Shown here: positions 6,711-18,128 of the stretch, piece after piece
Numbering within the stretch: the stretch's first letter is position 1
Layout: each line of letters opens with the position of its first letter
Origin: Christensenella sp. UBA3700
GTDB lineage: Bacteria > Bacillota > Clostridia > Christensenellales > UBA3700
Direction: 5' to 3'
DNA length: 19,879 bases
Assembly: GCA_002372775.1 (NCBI GenBank)
Contig: DFIJ01000119.1
Span: 1-19,879 of the forward strand
Notes under the pieces: model-generated
Seen by the model: the letters and a program-made list of their open reading frames with translations, nothing else
What the model was told of the DNA's origin: nothing
Database searches by the model: none
Program-made: the position numbers and the translations under genes

Positions 6711-7160
6711 ATGAAGATAGCAATCGGATGCGATCATGGTGGAATCGTTTTAAAACCAGCAATTGTTGATTTATTACAATCAAGAGAAATAGAAGTAGTA
6801 GATTTTGGATGTTACTCAACAGACTCTGTTGATTATCCTGATTTTGCTTTAAAAGTTGCTGAATCAGTATCTAAGAAAGAGGTGGATTTAGGTATCGTTC
6901 TTTGTGGTACAGGTATTGGTATTTCTATTGCTGCGAATAAAGTTAAGGGCATTAGAGCTGCTGTAGCACATGATTTATTTACAGCTGAAATGTGCAAAAG
7001 ACACAATAATGCAAATATCTTAGCTATGGGCGGAAGAGTTGTATCTATTGACCTTGCTGTTGAAATGACAAAGAAGTGGTTAGATACAGAATTTGAAGGC
7101 GGTCGCCATACAAATAGAATTAACAAGATTACAGCTATTGAAGATAAATATTTCAAATAA
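6711..7160 (+). CDS. rpiB: Ribose-5-phosphate isomerase B
   Basis: The enzyme interconverts ribose 5-phosphate and ribulose 5-phosphate in the non-oxidative pentose phosphate pathway. At 149 aa it is the standard length of the RpiB/LacAB family. Residues equivalent to those of E. coli RpiB are all present: D8-H9 in GCDHGG, nucleophilic C65 and T67 in VLCGTGIG, H98 in KRHNNAN, and the phosphate-binding R132 and R136. LacA/LacB or allose-6-phosphate isomerase is a possible alternative, but there is no lac or allose gene nearby, and the position after ywlC-ywlE matches ywlF of B. subtilis. AAAGGAG lies 7 nt before the ATG. The first ATPase gene begins 15 nt after the stop with no terminator between, so rpiB is probably the first gene of the long operon. 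Confidence 0.94.
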   Translation: MKIAIGCDHGGIVLKPAIVDLLQSREIEVVDFGCYSTDSVDYPDFALKVAESVSKKEVDLGIVLCGTGIGISIAANKVKGIRAAVAHDLFTAEMCKRHNNANILAMGGRVVSIDLAVEMTKKWLDTEFEGGRHTNRINKITAIEDKYFK

Positions 7161-7175
7161 AATTAGGGGATTAGA

Positions 7176-7488
7176 ATGATAGAAGAAGTTATTGGGAATA
7201 TCATAGATGCTGAAAATAAGGCAGATTCAATAATTAAAGACTCCCAAGTCAAAGCTAAGGAAATGGTTGCTAAAGCCAAAGATGTCTCTGTTGTTGCTGT
7301 TGAAGAAGAAAAGAAAAGAATAGAGATTGACCTTACAAACGAATACAATAATGCCGTTGCAAAATCTGAAGAAATGTATAGAACAAAACTTGAAGAAGTA
7401 GCAGCGCAAGCAGATAAGCAAAATAAGAACGCTCAAAAGAATATGGATAAGTCTATTGAGTATGTTATTGGGAGATTAACTTCAAAGT

Positions 7489-7499
<11 letters not shown>
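7176..7499 (+). CDS. ntpF: V/A-type ATPase peripheral-stalk subunit G (NtpF-like)
   Basis: At 107 aa this protein is almost entirely a charged helix (about 8-95, rich in Ala, Lys and Glu with heptad-like spacing), as expected for the stalk subunit that forms a right-handed coiled coil with subunit E. The peripheral stalk holds the catalytic head still against rotation. Sequence similarity in this family is low, so the call rests on helix character, size and position as the first gene before the I subunit, as in E. hirae ntpF. AGGGGA (7165-7170) precedes the ATG. The gene ends in TGA at 7497-7499 and overlaps the next reading frame by 11 nt. Confidence 0.85.
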
Positions 7500-9956
<2,457 letters not shown>

Positions 9957-9974
9957 TAAGATTTAGGAGCAAAG

Positions 9975-10559
9975 ATGAATAATAAGGAAGTAATTATAGA
10001 GAAAATCATAAATGACGCTAAAGCTGTCGCAGATGAGAACATCTCTAAAGCCAAAGAGGAAGTAGCTTTAATCGAAAAGAAGACTAATGATCAAATTAGT
10101 GCTTTTAGAGATAATGCTATTCCAAAGGGCAAAGCTAGAGTCGAAGAAGTTTATAAGCGTAAGGAAATGGTAACTAATTTGGATTCTAAAAAGATAGTTC
10201 TTTCTAAGAAGAAAGAGGCTATTGATTCGGTATTCAATACAGTTGCTGATTATATGCGTAAAAACGAAAAAGACAAATACATCTCTTTAGTTAAGAAGAT
10301 GATTGAGCTTAATGCAGATGATGGAGATAAAGTTCTAATCGGTGAAAAAGATAAGTCTATTTTAACTGCAAAAGTTATTGCAGATTTATCTAAGGCTATT
10401 GGTAAGAAATTAACATTATCAGAATCATTTGGTGATTTTGATGGTGGTGTAATTCTTATTGGTCAAAAGTATGATAAGAATTTAACATTCGAACAAGAAT
10501 TCGAGTTGATTAAAGAAGAGAACGAAGCAGAATTAGCAAAGATTTTGTTTGGAGAGTAA
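9975..10559 (+). CDS. ntpE: V/A-type ATPase peripheral-stalk subunit E
   Basis: This is the partner of subunit G in the peripheral stalk. The 194 aa consist of a long charged N-terminal helix (about 1-95) for the coiled coil and a globular C-terminal domain (about 100-194) that attaches to the top of the catalytic head near subunit B. The end (FEQEFELIKEENEAELAKILFGE) is typical of bacterial E subunits, including the GGVIL segment before it. TTAGGAGC (9963-9970) precedes the ATG. It lies between K and C, as in the enterococcal operon, and ends 4 nt before the ntpC ATG. Confidence 0.9.
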   Translation: MNNKEVIIEKIINDAKAVADENISKAKEEVALIEKKTNDQISAFRDNAIPKGKARVEEVYKRKEMVTNLDSKKIVLSKKKEAIDSVFNTVADYMRKNEKDKYISLVKKMIELNADDGDKVLIGEKDKSILTAKVIADLSKAIGKKLTLSESFGDFDGGVILIGQKYDKNLTFEQEFELIKEENEAELAKILFGE

Positions 10560-10563
10560 TTGA

Positions 10564-11550
10564 ATGGTAAATAATTCATTAGTATATTCTAATGCCCGTG
10601 TTAAGTCACTTGAAAATGGTTTCTTATCTCAAGATAAGATAAACCGTATGGTTTATGCTGAATCTTTAGAAGATGCCGTTAGAGTTCTTATGGAAAGCAA
10701 CTATGGTGGCGGAATTGTGGCAGAGGCATATGACTTTGAAAAAATCCTAAGCGCTGAAGAGAATAGGGTAAGTGAGTTTATGGCAGAAAGTACAGTTCCT
10801 AAGATGGGACTAGAGACTTTCTTAATCAAGAATGATTACCATAACTTAAAAGCTCTTATGAAAGCAAAATATATGCATGATGACGATATCTCATACATGG
10901 TTGCTCCAAATGGACAATTAAATGTAGAAGAGATAAAAGAAAAGGTATTTAACGATGATTATGATAACCTTTCTAAATTCATGCAAGAAGCACTATCTAA
11001 AATAGATGAGTTACATGCTAATGGAGATAAGAGTCCAAGAACTATTGACGTTATTTTAGATAAGGCTATGTATGCTGAAATCAATGCAGTGCTAAAGAAA
11101 GCAAAAGCTCCAAGCATATCTAGATATTGGCAAGCCAACATAGATTTTTCTAATATCTCTAACTTTATTAGATATAAGAAAATCGGATTTGATGTAAAAG
11201 CCTTTTCTAAGGATTTTATTGATGGTGGCGAACTAAAAAGAGAAATGTTTGAATCTTTATATGATCAATCTGTAGAGACTTTCTTAGATAAATTGAAATA
11301 TACAAAGTATGCTCAAATAGCTTTAACAATTGATTCAAAATCATTAGTTAATTTTGAAACAGCTTGGGATAACTATTTATTGAACATATTTAAAGAAGAA
11401 AAGCAAGATGTATTCAGTGTTGCACCTCTAGCTGGATACTATGTTGCAAAGAAAATTGAAATAAAAGTTGTTCGTATGATTTTAATACTTGTGAAGAACA
11501 AGATAGATATTGAAGTCATCAAACAAAGATTAAGGGACTATTATGCATAG
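10564..11550 (+). CDS. ntpC: V/A-type ATPase subunit C (central-stalk/ring adaptor)
   Basis: Subunit C (d in other nomenclature) caps the K ring and is the socket for the D-F central shaft. The 328 aa are alpha-helical, with the family's N-terminal NSLVYSNARVKSLENGFL segment, the recurring YHNLKALMKAKY helix (about 97-108) and a C-terminal KKIEIKVVRMILILVKNK helix. The three-fold internal helical repeat of this family is visible from the recurrent DYHNLK/KYAQ-like helices but is weak. GGAGAG in the end of ntpE supplies the ribosome binding site. The last 8 nt overlap the start of subunit F (ATGCATAG). Confidence 0.92.
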   Translation: MVNNSLVYSNARVKSLENGFLSQDKINRMVYAESLEDAVRVLMESNYGGGIVAEAYDFEKILSAEENRVSEFMAESTVPKMGLETFLIKNDYHNLKALMKAKYMHDDDISYMVAPNGQLNVEEIKEKVFNDDYDNLSKFMQEALSKIDELHANGDKSPRTIDVILDKAMYAEINAVLKKAKAPSISRYWQANIDFSNISNFIRYKKIGFDVKAFSKDFIDGGELKREMFESLYDQSVETFLDKLKYTKYAQIALTIDSKSLVNFETAWDNYLLNIFKEEKQDVFSVAPLAGYYVAKKIEIKVVRMILILVKNKIDIEVIKQRLRDYYA

Positions 11551-11872
11551 CGGAAAGATTGCGGTAATTGGAGATAAGGATCTTATATTAGCTTTTAAAG
11601 CTGTTGGTATGGAAGTATTTTCAGCAGATACAGCAGAAGAAGCAGAGAAGTTAGTGAGAAAGCTAGCTAAGGATTATGCCATTATTTTCATTACTGAAGA
11701 TTTAGCAGAGCAAATAGATGCAGTATTAGCAAAATATAAAGCAAAAGCATATCCAGCTATTATTCCTATTCCATCATCTAAAGGATCAACAGGTTATGGT
11801 GCTCAAGGAATAAAGAGGGATGTCGAAAGAGCCATAGGCACAGATATATTATTTAACAAGGAAGAAAAATAA
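11543..11872 (+). CDS. ntpG: V/A-type ATPase subunit F (NtpG), rotor shaft
   Basis: This small subunit (109 aa) binds the D subunit in the rotating central stalk and in E. hirae stimulates ATP hydrolysis. The start [21 protein letters not shown] is the conserved Rossmann-like first strand and helix (GD.d.i.gF.l.G). The segment [13 protein letters not shown] and the proline-rich [11 protein letters not shown] also match the family. A flexible end ([20 protein letters not shown]) packs on the catalytic head. AAGGGA (11533-11538) lies upstream of the ATG. It overlaps ntpC by 8 nt, so translation is likely coupled, and ntpA begins 2 nt after the stop. Confidence 0.93.
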   Translation: MHSGKIAVIGDKDLILAFKAVGMEVFSADTAEEAEKLVRKLAKDYAIIFITEDLAEQIDAVLAKYKAKAYPAIIPIPSSKGSTGYGAQGIKRDVERAIGTDILFNKEEK

Positions 11873-11874
11873 GT

Positions 11875-13641
11875 ATGAAACAAGTTGGAAGAATTGTTAA
11901 GGTATCAGGACCATTAATCGTGGCAGAAGGACTAAGCGATGCGAAGATGTTCGATATCGTTCGTGTTTCAGACAAGAACCTAATTGGTGAAGTTATTGAA
12001 ATGCGTGGAGATAGAGCATCAATTCAAGTATACGAAGAGACTTCTGGACTTGGTCCTGGTGAAAAAGTTGAAACAACAGGTATGCCACTTAGCGTAGAGT
12101 TAGGACCTGGTATTATCGAGGGTATTTATGATGGTATTCAAAGACCACTTACAGAACTCGTTAAACAAGCGGGTAATAGAATTACTCGTGGTGTTTCTGT
12201 TCCAGCACTTGACCATAAGAAGAAATGGTTATTTACACCATCTGTAGAAGTTGGTGAAGAAGTGGGCGCTGGTGATATCATAGGTGTTGTTCAAGAAACA
12301 AAGATTGTTGAACATAGAATTATGGTACCAGTTGGCGTTGAGGGTAAGGTTAAGGCTATAAATGCTGGCGAACATACAATTGATGATGTTGTATGTGTCG
12401 TTACAACAAAGAAAGGCGATGTTGACATTACTATGTGTCAAAAATGGCCAGTTAAGAAAGGTAGACCTTATGTTTCAAAGATGAACCCAACAGTTCCTCT
12501 TGTATCAGGACAAAGAGTTATAGATACGTTCTTCCCAGTGGCAAAAGGTGGCGCTGCTTGTATTCCAGGACCATTCGGTTCAGGTAAGACAGTTGTTCAA
12601 CACCAATTAGCTAAGTGGGCTGATGCTGACATTATCGTATATGTTGGTTGTGGTGAACGTGGAAACGAAATGACAGATGTATTAAACGAATTCCCAGAAC
12701 TTATCGATCCAAAGACTGGCGAAGCATTAATGAAGAGAACTGTTCTTATTGCTAATACATCAGATATGCCAGTTGCTGCCCGTGAAGCTTCTATGTATAC
12801 AGGTATCACGATTGCCGAATATTTTAGAGATATGGGATACAACGTTGCTATTATGGCTGACTCATCTTCAAGATGGGCTGAAGCCTTAAGAGAAATGTCA
12901 GGTAGATTAGAAGAAATGCCAGGCGAAGAAGGTTATCCAGCTTACCTATCTTCAAGACTAGCAGGATATTATGAAAGAGCAGGTATTGTTAGAACACTTG
13001 GTAAGGACCAAAGAGTTGGTTCTGTTACAGCCATCTCAGCTGTATCACCTCCAGGTGGTGACTTATCTGAACCAGTAACACAAGCTACACTTAGAATTGT
13101 TAAAGTATTCTGGGGATTATCTTCATCTTTAGCATATAAGAGACACTTCCCAGCCATTGACTGGATTCAAAGTTATTCTCTATATCTAGATAAGCTTGAA
13201 GATTGGTATAAGAAAAATGTTAATAGTGAATGGTCAAAGAATAGAACATTAGCTATGTCTTTATTACAAGAAGAATCTTCATTAAATGAAATTGTAAGAC
13301 TTGTTGGTATTGATGCACTTTCAGATAAAGATAGAGTAACAATGGAAACAGCTAAATCTCTTCGTGAAGACTATCTTCACCAAGATGCATTTAATGATGT
13401 AGATACATATGCTAGCATGCATAAACAATATAGAATGTTGAAGTTAATTCTTGAGTGCCATAAGGAAAGCCAATTAGCTTTAGAGCATGGTGCTGATCTT
13501 GATGATGTAATCTCTATTAAAGCTAAAGAAGCTATTGGTAGAGTTAAGTACATTGAAGAAGCAGAAGTTGATTCTAAGTTTGATGCACTTGAAAAGGAAA
13601 TCAGAAAAGAATTAGCAGAAACATATAATGATGTTGATTAG
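11875..13641 (+). CDS. ntpA: V/A-type ATPase catalytic subunit A
   Basis: The ATP-hydrolysing subunit has 588 aa, the usual bacterial length. The N-terminal barrel (about 1-72) is followed by the bulge ('non-homologous region', about 110-190) typical of A subunits. The P-loop GPFGSGKT spans 232-239, with K238 contacting phosphate. G260-E261-R262 is the catalytic GER motif that aligns with catalytic residues of E. hirae NtpA. A C-terminal helical domain begins after about 430. AAGGAAG (11858-11864) is the ribosome binding site. It is the largest soluble subunit; three copies alternate with B in the head. No insertion such as an intein is present in the P-loop region. Confidence 0.97.
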   Translation: MKQVGRIVKVSGPLIVAEGLSDAKMFDIVRVSDKNLIGEVIEMRGDRASIQVYEETSGLGPGEKVETTGMPLSVELGPGIIEGIYDGIQRPLTELVKQAGNRITRGVSVPALDHKKKWLFTPSVEVGEEVGAGDIIGVVQETKIVEHRIMVPVGVEGKVKAINAGEHTIDDVVCVVTTKKGDVDITMCQKWPVKKGRPYVSKMNPTVPLVSGQRVIDTFFPVAKGGAACIPGPFGSGKTVVQHQLAKWADADIIVYVGCGERGNEMTDVLNEFPELIDPKTGEALMKRTVLIANTSDMPVAAREASMYTGITIAEYFRDMGYNVAIMADSSSRWAEALREMSGRLEEMPGEEGYPAYLSSRLAGYYERAGIVRTLGKDQRVGSVTAISAVSPPGGDLSEPVTQATLRIVKVFWGLSSSLAYKRHFPAIDWIQSYSLYLDKLEDWYKKNVNSEWSKNRTLAMSLLQEESSLNEIVRLVGIDALSDKDRVTMETAKSLREDYLHQDAFNDVDTYASMHKQYRMLKLILECHKESQLALEHGADLDDVISIKAKEAIGRVKYIEEAEVDSKFDALEKEIRKELAETYNDVD

Positions 13642-13650
13642 GAGATAGAT

Positions 13651-15051
13651 ATGTTAAAGGAATATAAAACAATAAGAGAAGTTGTTGGACCACTTATGGT
13701 TGTTGATGGAGTAGAGGGCGTTAAATATGACGAACTTGTTGAAATCGCAGGCGAAGATGGTACAACAAGAAAAGGTAAAGTTTTAGAGGTAAATGGAGAC
13801 AAGGCAATTGTTCAATTATTTGAAAATTCACAAGGTCTTCAAATGTCTACATCTAAAGCTAGATTCTTAGGTAGAAGTTTAACAGTATCTGTTTCTGAAG
13901 ATATGCTTGGAAGAGTATTTGACGGACTTGGTAATCCAAAAGATGGCGGTGCTCAAATCATTCCAGAAGAGAGATTAGATATTAATGGACAACCTATTAA
14001 TCCAGCTGCTAGAGATTATCCAGATGAATTTATTCAAACTGGTATTTCAGCAATCGATGGATTAAATACTCTAGTTAGAGGACAAAAGCTTCCAGTATTC
14101 TCAGCATCGGGTCTTCCTCATGCTGAACTTGCAGCTCAAATTGCAAGACAAGCTAAGGTTCTTGGTAAGGATACAAAGTTCGCCGTAGTATTTGCTGCTT
14201 TAGGTATCACGTATGAAGAAGCTGAATTCTTCATGTCAGACTTTAGAAAAACAGGCGCTATTGAAAGAACAGTTATGTTTGTTAACTTAGCTAATGACCC
14301 AGCTGTAGAAAGAATTGCTACACCTCGTATGGCTTTAACAACTGCAGAATATTTAGCATTTGAAAAGGGAATGCACGTTCTTGTAATTATGACAGATATT
14401 ACTAACTATTGCGAAGCACTAAGAGAAGTATCTGCAGCTAAGAAAGAAGTTCCAGGAAGACGTGGTTATCCTGGTTACTTATATACTGACTTAGCAACAA
14501 TGTATGAAAGAGCAGGAAGAATTAAAGGTGTTGAAGGTTCAATTACTCAAATTCCTATCTTAACAATGCCAGAAGATGATAAAACACACCCAATCCCAGA
14601 CTTAACTGGTTATATTACAGAAGGACAAATTATCTTATCTCGTGAACTATACAAGAAGGGATATAATCCTCCAATTGATGTATTACCATCTTTATCTCGT
14701 TTAAAGACAAAAGGTATTGGTGAAGGCAAGACAAGAGCAGATCACTCAGATCAAATGAACCAAGTATTCGCTGCTTATGCTACAGGTAAAGAAGCAAAAG
14801 AATTATCTGCAATCTTAGGTGATTCAGCACTTACAGAAACAGATAAGTTATATGCTAAATTTGCTGATGAATTTGAAAAGAGATATATAAACCAAGGCTT
14901 TAATGAAAACAGATCTATTGAAGAAACACTTCAAATTGGTTGGGAATTATTAACAATACTTCCAAGATCAGAAATGAAGCGTATTAAGGATAAGTACCTA
15001 GATCAATATTTTGAACCATTAAAAGCAAAGATGGAAAAAGAAGATAAATAA
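13651..15051 (+). CDS. ntpB: V/A-type ATPase regulatory subunit B
   Basis: This non-catalytic head subunit, 466 aa, lacks a P-loop lysine: the corresponding segment reads [10 protein letters not shown]. It donates the arginine finger to the neighbouring A subunit; R350 in [15 protein letters not shown] sits at the position of the finger in E. hirae NtpB. The N-terminal barrel (about 1-75), central nucleotide-fold domain (about 76-355) and helical C-terminus are of normal proportions. AGGAGAT (13640-13646) overlaps the ntpA stop and precedes the ATG. The gap to ntpA is 9 nt and to ntpD 12 nt. Codon choice matches the neighbours. Confidence 0.97.
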   Translation: MLKEYKTIREVVGPLMVVDGVEGVKYDELVEIAGEDGTTRKGKVLEVNGDKAIVQLFENSQGLQMSTSKARFLGRSLTVSVSEDMLGRVFDGLGNPKDGGAQIIPEERLDINGQPINPAARDYPDEFIQTGISAIDGLNTLVRGQKLPVFSASGLPHAELAAQIARQAKVLGKDTKFAVVFAALGITYEEAEFFMSDFRKTGAIERTVMFVNLANDPAVERIATPRMALTTAEYLAFEKGMHVLVIMTDITNYCEALREVSAAKKEVPGRRGYPGYLYTDLATMYERAGRIKGVEGSITQIPILTMPEDDKTHPIPDLTGYITEGQIILSRELYKKGYNPPIDVLPSLSRLKTKGIGEGKTRADHSDQMNQVFAAYATGKEAKELSAILGDSALTETDKLYAKFADEFEKRYINQGFNENRSIEETLQIGWELLTILPRSEMKRIKDKYLDQYFEPLKAKMEKEDK

Positions 15052-15063
15052 TAAAGGAAATAT

Positions 15064-15690
15064 ATGGCAGAAAAGTTAAAAGTTAATCCTACCCGAATGG
15101 AGCTTAAGCGTTTAAAAGAACGTTTAAAAACTGCAGCTCGTGGACATAAGCTATTAAAAGATAAGTCTGATGAAATGATTAGACAATTCGTTGGCTATGC
15201 AAGGGAAAACAAAAAACTTAGAGAAGAAGTTGAAGGAGACTTAGCAAATGCATTAACAGTGTTCTTGCTAGCAAAGTCAGTATCTGATGAAGCTGCAATT
15301 CAAGAAGCTGTTGCTATGCCAGGAACTAAAGTATCCTTAGATTTAACAACTAAAAATGTTATGTCAGTTCAAGTACCAGGTATTGAGATAAAAGAAGGAG
15401 ATGTATCTGAAAAATATCCATACTCTTTTGCCTCAGTAACTTCTGAACTTGATTCTTCAATTGCAACAATTTCAGAACTATTAGTAAAACTTGTTAAACT
15501 TGCTGAAGTTGAAAAAACTTGCAATATGCTTGCTGTAGAAATTGAAAAGAACAGAAGAAGAGTTAATGCTCTTGAGTATGTAATGATTCCTCAAACAGAG
15601 GAAGCAATAAAAGATATATCAATGAAACTTGATGAAAATGAGAGATCTAATACTGTTAGATTAATGAAGGTAAAAACTATAATTCAATAG
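15064..15690 (+). CDS. ntpD: V/A-type ATPase subunit D, central rotor shaft
   Basis: This is the shaft that turns inside the A3B3 head. At 208 aa it is a long antiparallel coiled coil with a mostly helical sequence. The start KVNPTRMELKRLKERLKTA is the conserved first helix (the motif NPTRMEL is characteristic), and RRVNALEYVMIP (about 169-180) is the conserved start of the second long helix. AAAGGA (15054-15059) is upstream of the ATG. The stop is followed after 20 nt by the GH3 gene with no hairpin between, so transcription can run on. No ntpH or ntpJ homolog follows, as in many operons with only core subunits. Confidence 0.95.
   Translation: MAEKLKVNPTRMELKRLKERLKTAARGHKLLKDKSDEMIRQFVGYARENKKLREEVEGDLANALTVFLLAKSVSDEAAIQEAVAMPGTKVSLDLTTKNVMSVQVPGIEIKEGDVSEKYPYSFASVTSELDSSIATISELLVKLVKLAEVEKTCNMLAVEIEKNRRRVNALEYVMIPQTEEAIKDISMKLDENERSNTVRLMKVKTIIQ
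15678..15683 (+). promoter_or_regulatory. Possible internal -10 box ahead of the GH3 gene
   Basis: A perfect TATAAT lies inside the end of ntpD, 28 nt before the GH3 ATG, so transcripts starting near 15690 would retain the AAGGAAGGG ribosome binding site (15698-15706). The -35 position (about 15655-15661, TTAGA) is poor, and such hexamers occur by chance in AT-rich DNA. It could give the glycosidases extra, independent expression. Confidence 0.25.
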
Positions 15691-15710
15691 GAAATATAAG
15701 GAAGGGTTTT

Positions 15711-18119
15711 ATGAAGGATATTATAGAAATTTTATCCCAAATGACACTAGAAGAGAAGGCATCATTATGTTCAGGTTTTGATTTTTGGACTACAAAGCCT
15801 GTAGACAGATTAAATATTCCATCTGCAAGAATGTCAGATGGCCCTCATGGTTTAAGAAAAGAAGATGACTCAGATACAGATGTTGGTGTAAAGAGATCAT
15901 TCCCAGCTACATCATTCCCACCTGCAGTTAATATGGCTTCATCTTGGAATGAAGATGTTGCTGCAAGCGTTGCAGAACAAATTGCATATGAATGTAAAGA
16001 TCAAGGAGTTTCTTTCATCTTAGGACCAGGAACTAATATTAAGCGTAATCCACTATGTGGTAGAAACTTTGAGTATTTCTCCGAAGATCCATTCTTATCT
16101 GGTAAGATGAGTAGAAGTTATATTGAAGCTTGTCAAAAGCATGGTGTTGGTACATCTCTAAAGCACTTTGCTGCTAATAACCAAGAAAAACTAAGAATGA
16201 CAATTAGTGCTGTTATAGATGAGAGAGCATTAAGAGAAATATATTTACCTGCATTTGAAGAAGCTACAAAAGCTCAACCTTGGACTGTTATGTGTTCATA
16301 TAACAGAATCAATGGTGTTTATTCTTCAGATAACAAGAAATTACTTACAGATATCTTACGTGATGAATGGGGATATAAGGGGCTTGTTGTTTCAGACTGG
16401 AATGCTTTAAATGATAGAGTTCAAGCTATTAAAGCTGGACTTGATCTAGAAATGCCAGCATGCGGTGGAAAAACAGATAGACAAATTGTAAAGGCTGTAA
16501 ACGAAGGCGCACTTACAATGGAAGAATTAGATAAGTGTGTACTTAGAGTATTAGATTTAGTATTTAAGTGTGATGAAAACTTAGAAAAGGATTATAAGGC
16601 TGATTACGAAAAAGCTCATAAAGTTGCTAAGATGGCAGCCGATGAAAGTATCGTTCTTCTAAAGAATAGTGCAAATGTATTACCAATTAAGAAACAAGAT
16701 GTTGTAGTAATTGGTGAACTTGCAAATACTTTAAGATATCAAGGTGCTGGTTCTTCAAGAATTAATCCATATAAACTTGTTAACTTCATTGACGCATTAA
16801 AGGAAGATGGCGTTAATGTTGATTTCCATGCTGGTTATACATTACAAGGCGATGGATATAATAGAGACTTATTTGATGATGCTGTAGAAGCTGTAAAGAC
16901 AGATAAGCAAGTTATTGTATTTGTTGGTCTTACAGATGAATATGAAACAGAAGGTTTAGATAGATCACATTTATCTTTACCATCAGGTCAAGAAGATTTA
17001 ATTAAGATGGTTGCTCAAGCAAACAAGAATGCAATATTTGTATTACTTGGTGGTTCTCCAGTTGAAATGCCATGGATTGATTCTGTAGATACATTAGTTA
17101 ATGGATATCTTCCAGGTGAAGCTGGTGGTGAATCTCTAAGAGATATCATCTTTGGTAAGGTTAACCCATCAGGTAAGCTTGCTGAAACATATCCAATTAA
17201 ACTTGAAGATGAATTGTCTTCTAAATTCTTCCCAATGGGACCTAAGAATGTTGAATATAGAGAAAGTATCTTTGTTGGCTATAGATATTTCGATAGCGCA
17301 AAGAAGGATGTATTATTCCCATTTGGCTTTGGACTTTCATATACAACATTTGAATATAGCAACCTAAAGGTTGATGGATTCAAAGTATCATTTACTATCA
17401 AAAATACTGGTAAGGTTGATGGTAAGGAAGTTTGCCAAGTATACGTTAAGGATTTAGCTCCAAAAGTATTTAAGGCAGAAAAAGAATTAAAGGGATTCAA
17501 GAAAGTATTTATTAAGGCCGGCGAGAGTGTAGATGTTGAGATTGAATTAGATAGAAGAAGTTTTGCATTCTATAACACAAAGATTAATGATTGGTCAGCA
17601 TTAAATGGTAAATACGAAATTCTAGTTGGTGCATCTTCTAGAGATATTAAATTGCAACAAGAAGTTGAAATGAAGAATCTAGATAAGGATGTTGAAGTAG
17701 AGAACTACTTAGAAAAGTGCCCAGAATATTATTCTATCTCTGAATTAGATGACATCTCTAAGGAAACATTTGAAAAGTTATATGGAGATACAATTCCAGA
17801 AAATGTAAAGACAAAGAGAGGACACTTTGACGTTAATGCTACAATCGATGAATTAAGATGTTGCTTAGTTGGTAAGATTATTATGGCTGCAGCTCCAGCT
17901 GTAATTAAGTCTCAAGTTAAGAATGCTGACTTCACAACAATGCTTATGATCGAAATGGGTATGAGAGAAATGCCACTAAGAGGCTTAAATGGCGTAACAG
18001 GCGGTCTACTAGATGATAGCATTACTGATGGTATGCTTCTTTGGGCAAATAAACACTATTTTAAAGCTCTAGGAAAATTAATCAAGGGTTTATTCAAAAC
18101 TGTTGGAAATTTAAAATAG
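15711..18119 (+). CDS. Family GH3 beta-glycosidase (probable beta-glucosidase)
   Basis: This 802-aa enzyme has no signal peptide, so it likely hydrolyses short beta-linked oligosaccharides inside the cell. The first domain (about 1-290) has MSDGPHGLRKE, the KHFAANNQE motif and the catalytic nucleophile D229 in LVVSDWNAL. The second, sandwich domain (about 310-550) holds E410-Y-E412-T-E414-G-L-D417-R418, the expected location of the acid/base glutamate. A fibronectin-III-like domain (about 565-645) contains KEVCQVYVKD, and FGFGLSYTTFEY just before it is the usual linker. An added C-terminal tail of about 150 aa (655-802) has a hydrophobic helix (717-736), cysteines C717 and C718, and no motif I can name. 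Substrate (glucose, xylose or other) cannot be told. It begins 20 nt after ntpD with a good AAGGAAGGG site. Confidence 0.9.
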   Translation: MKDIIEILSQMTLEEKASLCSGFDFWTTKPVDRLNIPSARMSDGPHGLRKEDDSDTDVGVKRSFPATSFPPAVNMASSWNEDVAASVAEQIAYECKDQGVSFILGPGTNIKRNPLCGRNFEYFSEDPFLSGKMSRSYIEACQKHGVGTSLKHFAANNQEKLRMTISAVIDERALREIYLPAFEEATKAQPWTVMCSYNRINGVYSSDNKKLLTDILRDEWGYKGLVVSDWNALNDRVQAIKAGLDLEMPACGGKTDRQIVKAVNEGALTMEELDKCVLRVLDLVFKCDENLEKDYKADYEKAHKVAKMAADESIVLLKNSANVLPIKKQDVVVIGELANTLRYQGAGSSRINPYKLVNFIDALKEDGVNVDFHAGYTLQGDGYNRDLFDDAVEAVKTDKQVIVFVGLTDEYETEGLDRSHLSLPSGQEDLIKMVAQANKNAIFVLLGGSPVEMPWIDSVDTLVNGYLPGEAGGESLRDIIFGKVNPSGKLAETYPIKLEDELSSKFFPMGPKNVEYRESIFVGYRYFDSAKKDVLFPFGFGLSYTTFEYSNLKVDGFKVSFTIKNTGKVDGKEVCQVYVKDLAPKVFKAEKELKGFKKVFIKAGESVDVEIELDRRSFAFYNTKINDWSALNGKYEILVGASSRDIKLQQEVEMKNLDKDVEVENYLEKCPEYYSISELDDISKETFEKLYGDTIPENVKTKRGHFDVNATIDELRCCLVGKIIMAAAPAVIKSQVKNADFTTMLMIEMGMREMPLRGLNGVTGGLLDDSITDGMLLWANKHYFKALGKLIKGLFKTVGNLK

Positions 18120-18128
18120 AAGGCGTAA

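Noticed and set aside
17152..17367. A 71-aa plus-strand frame inside the GH3 gene
   Set aside because: Out-of-frame shadow of a conserved coding region; no homology and no start signal.
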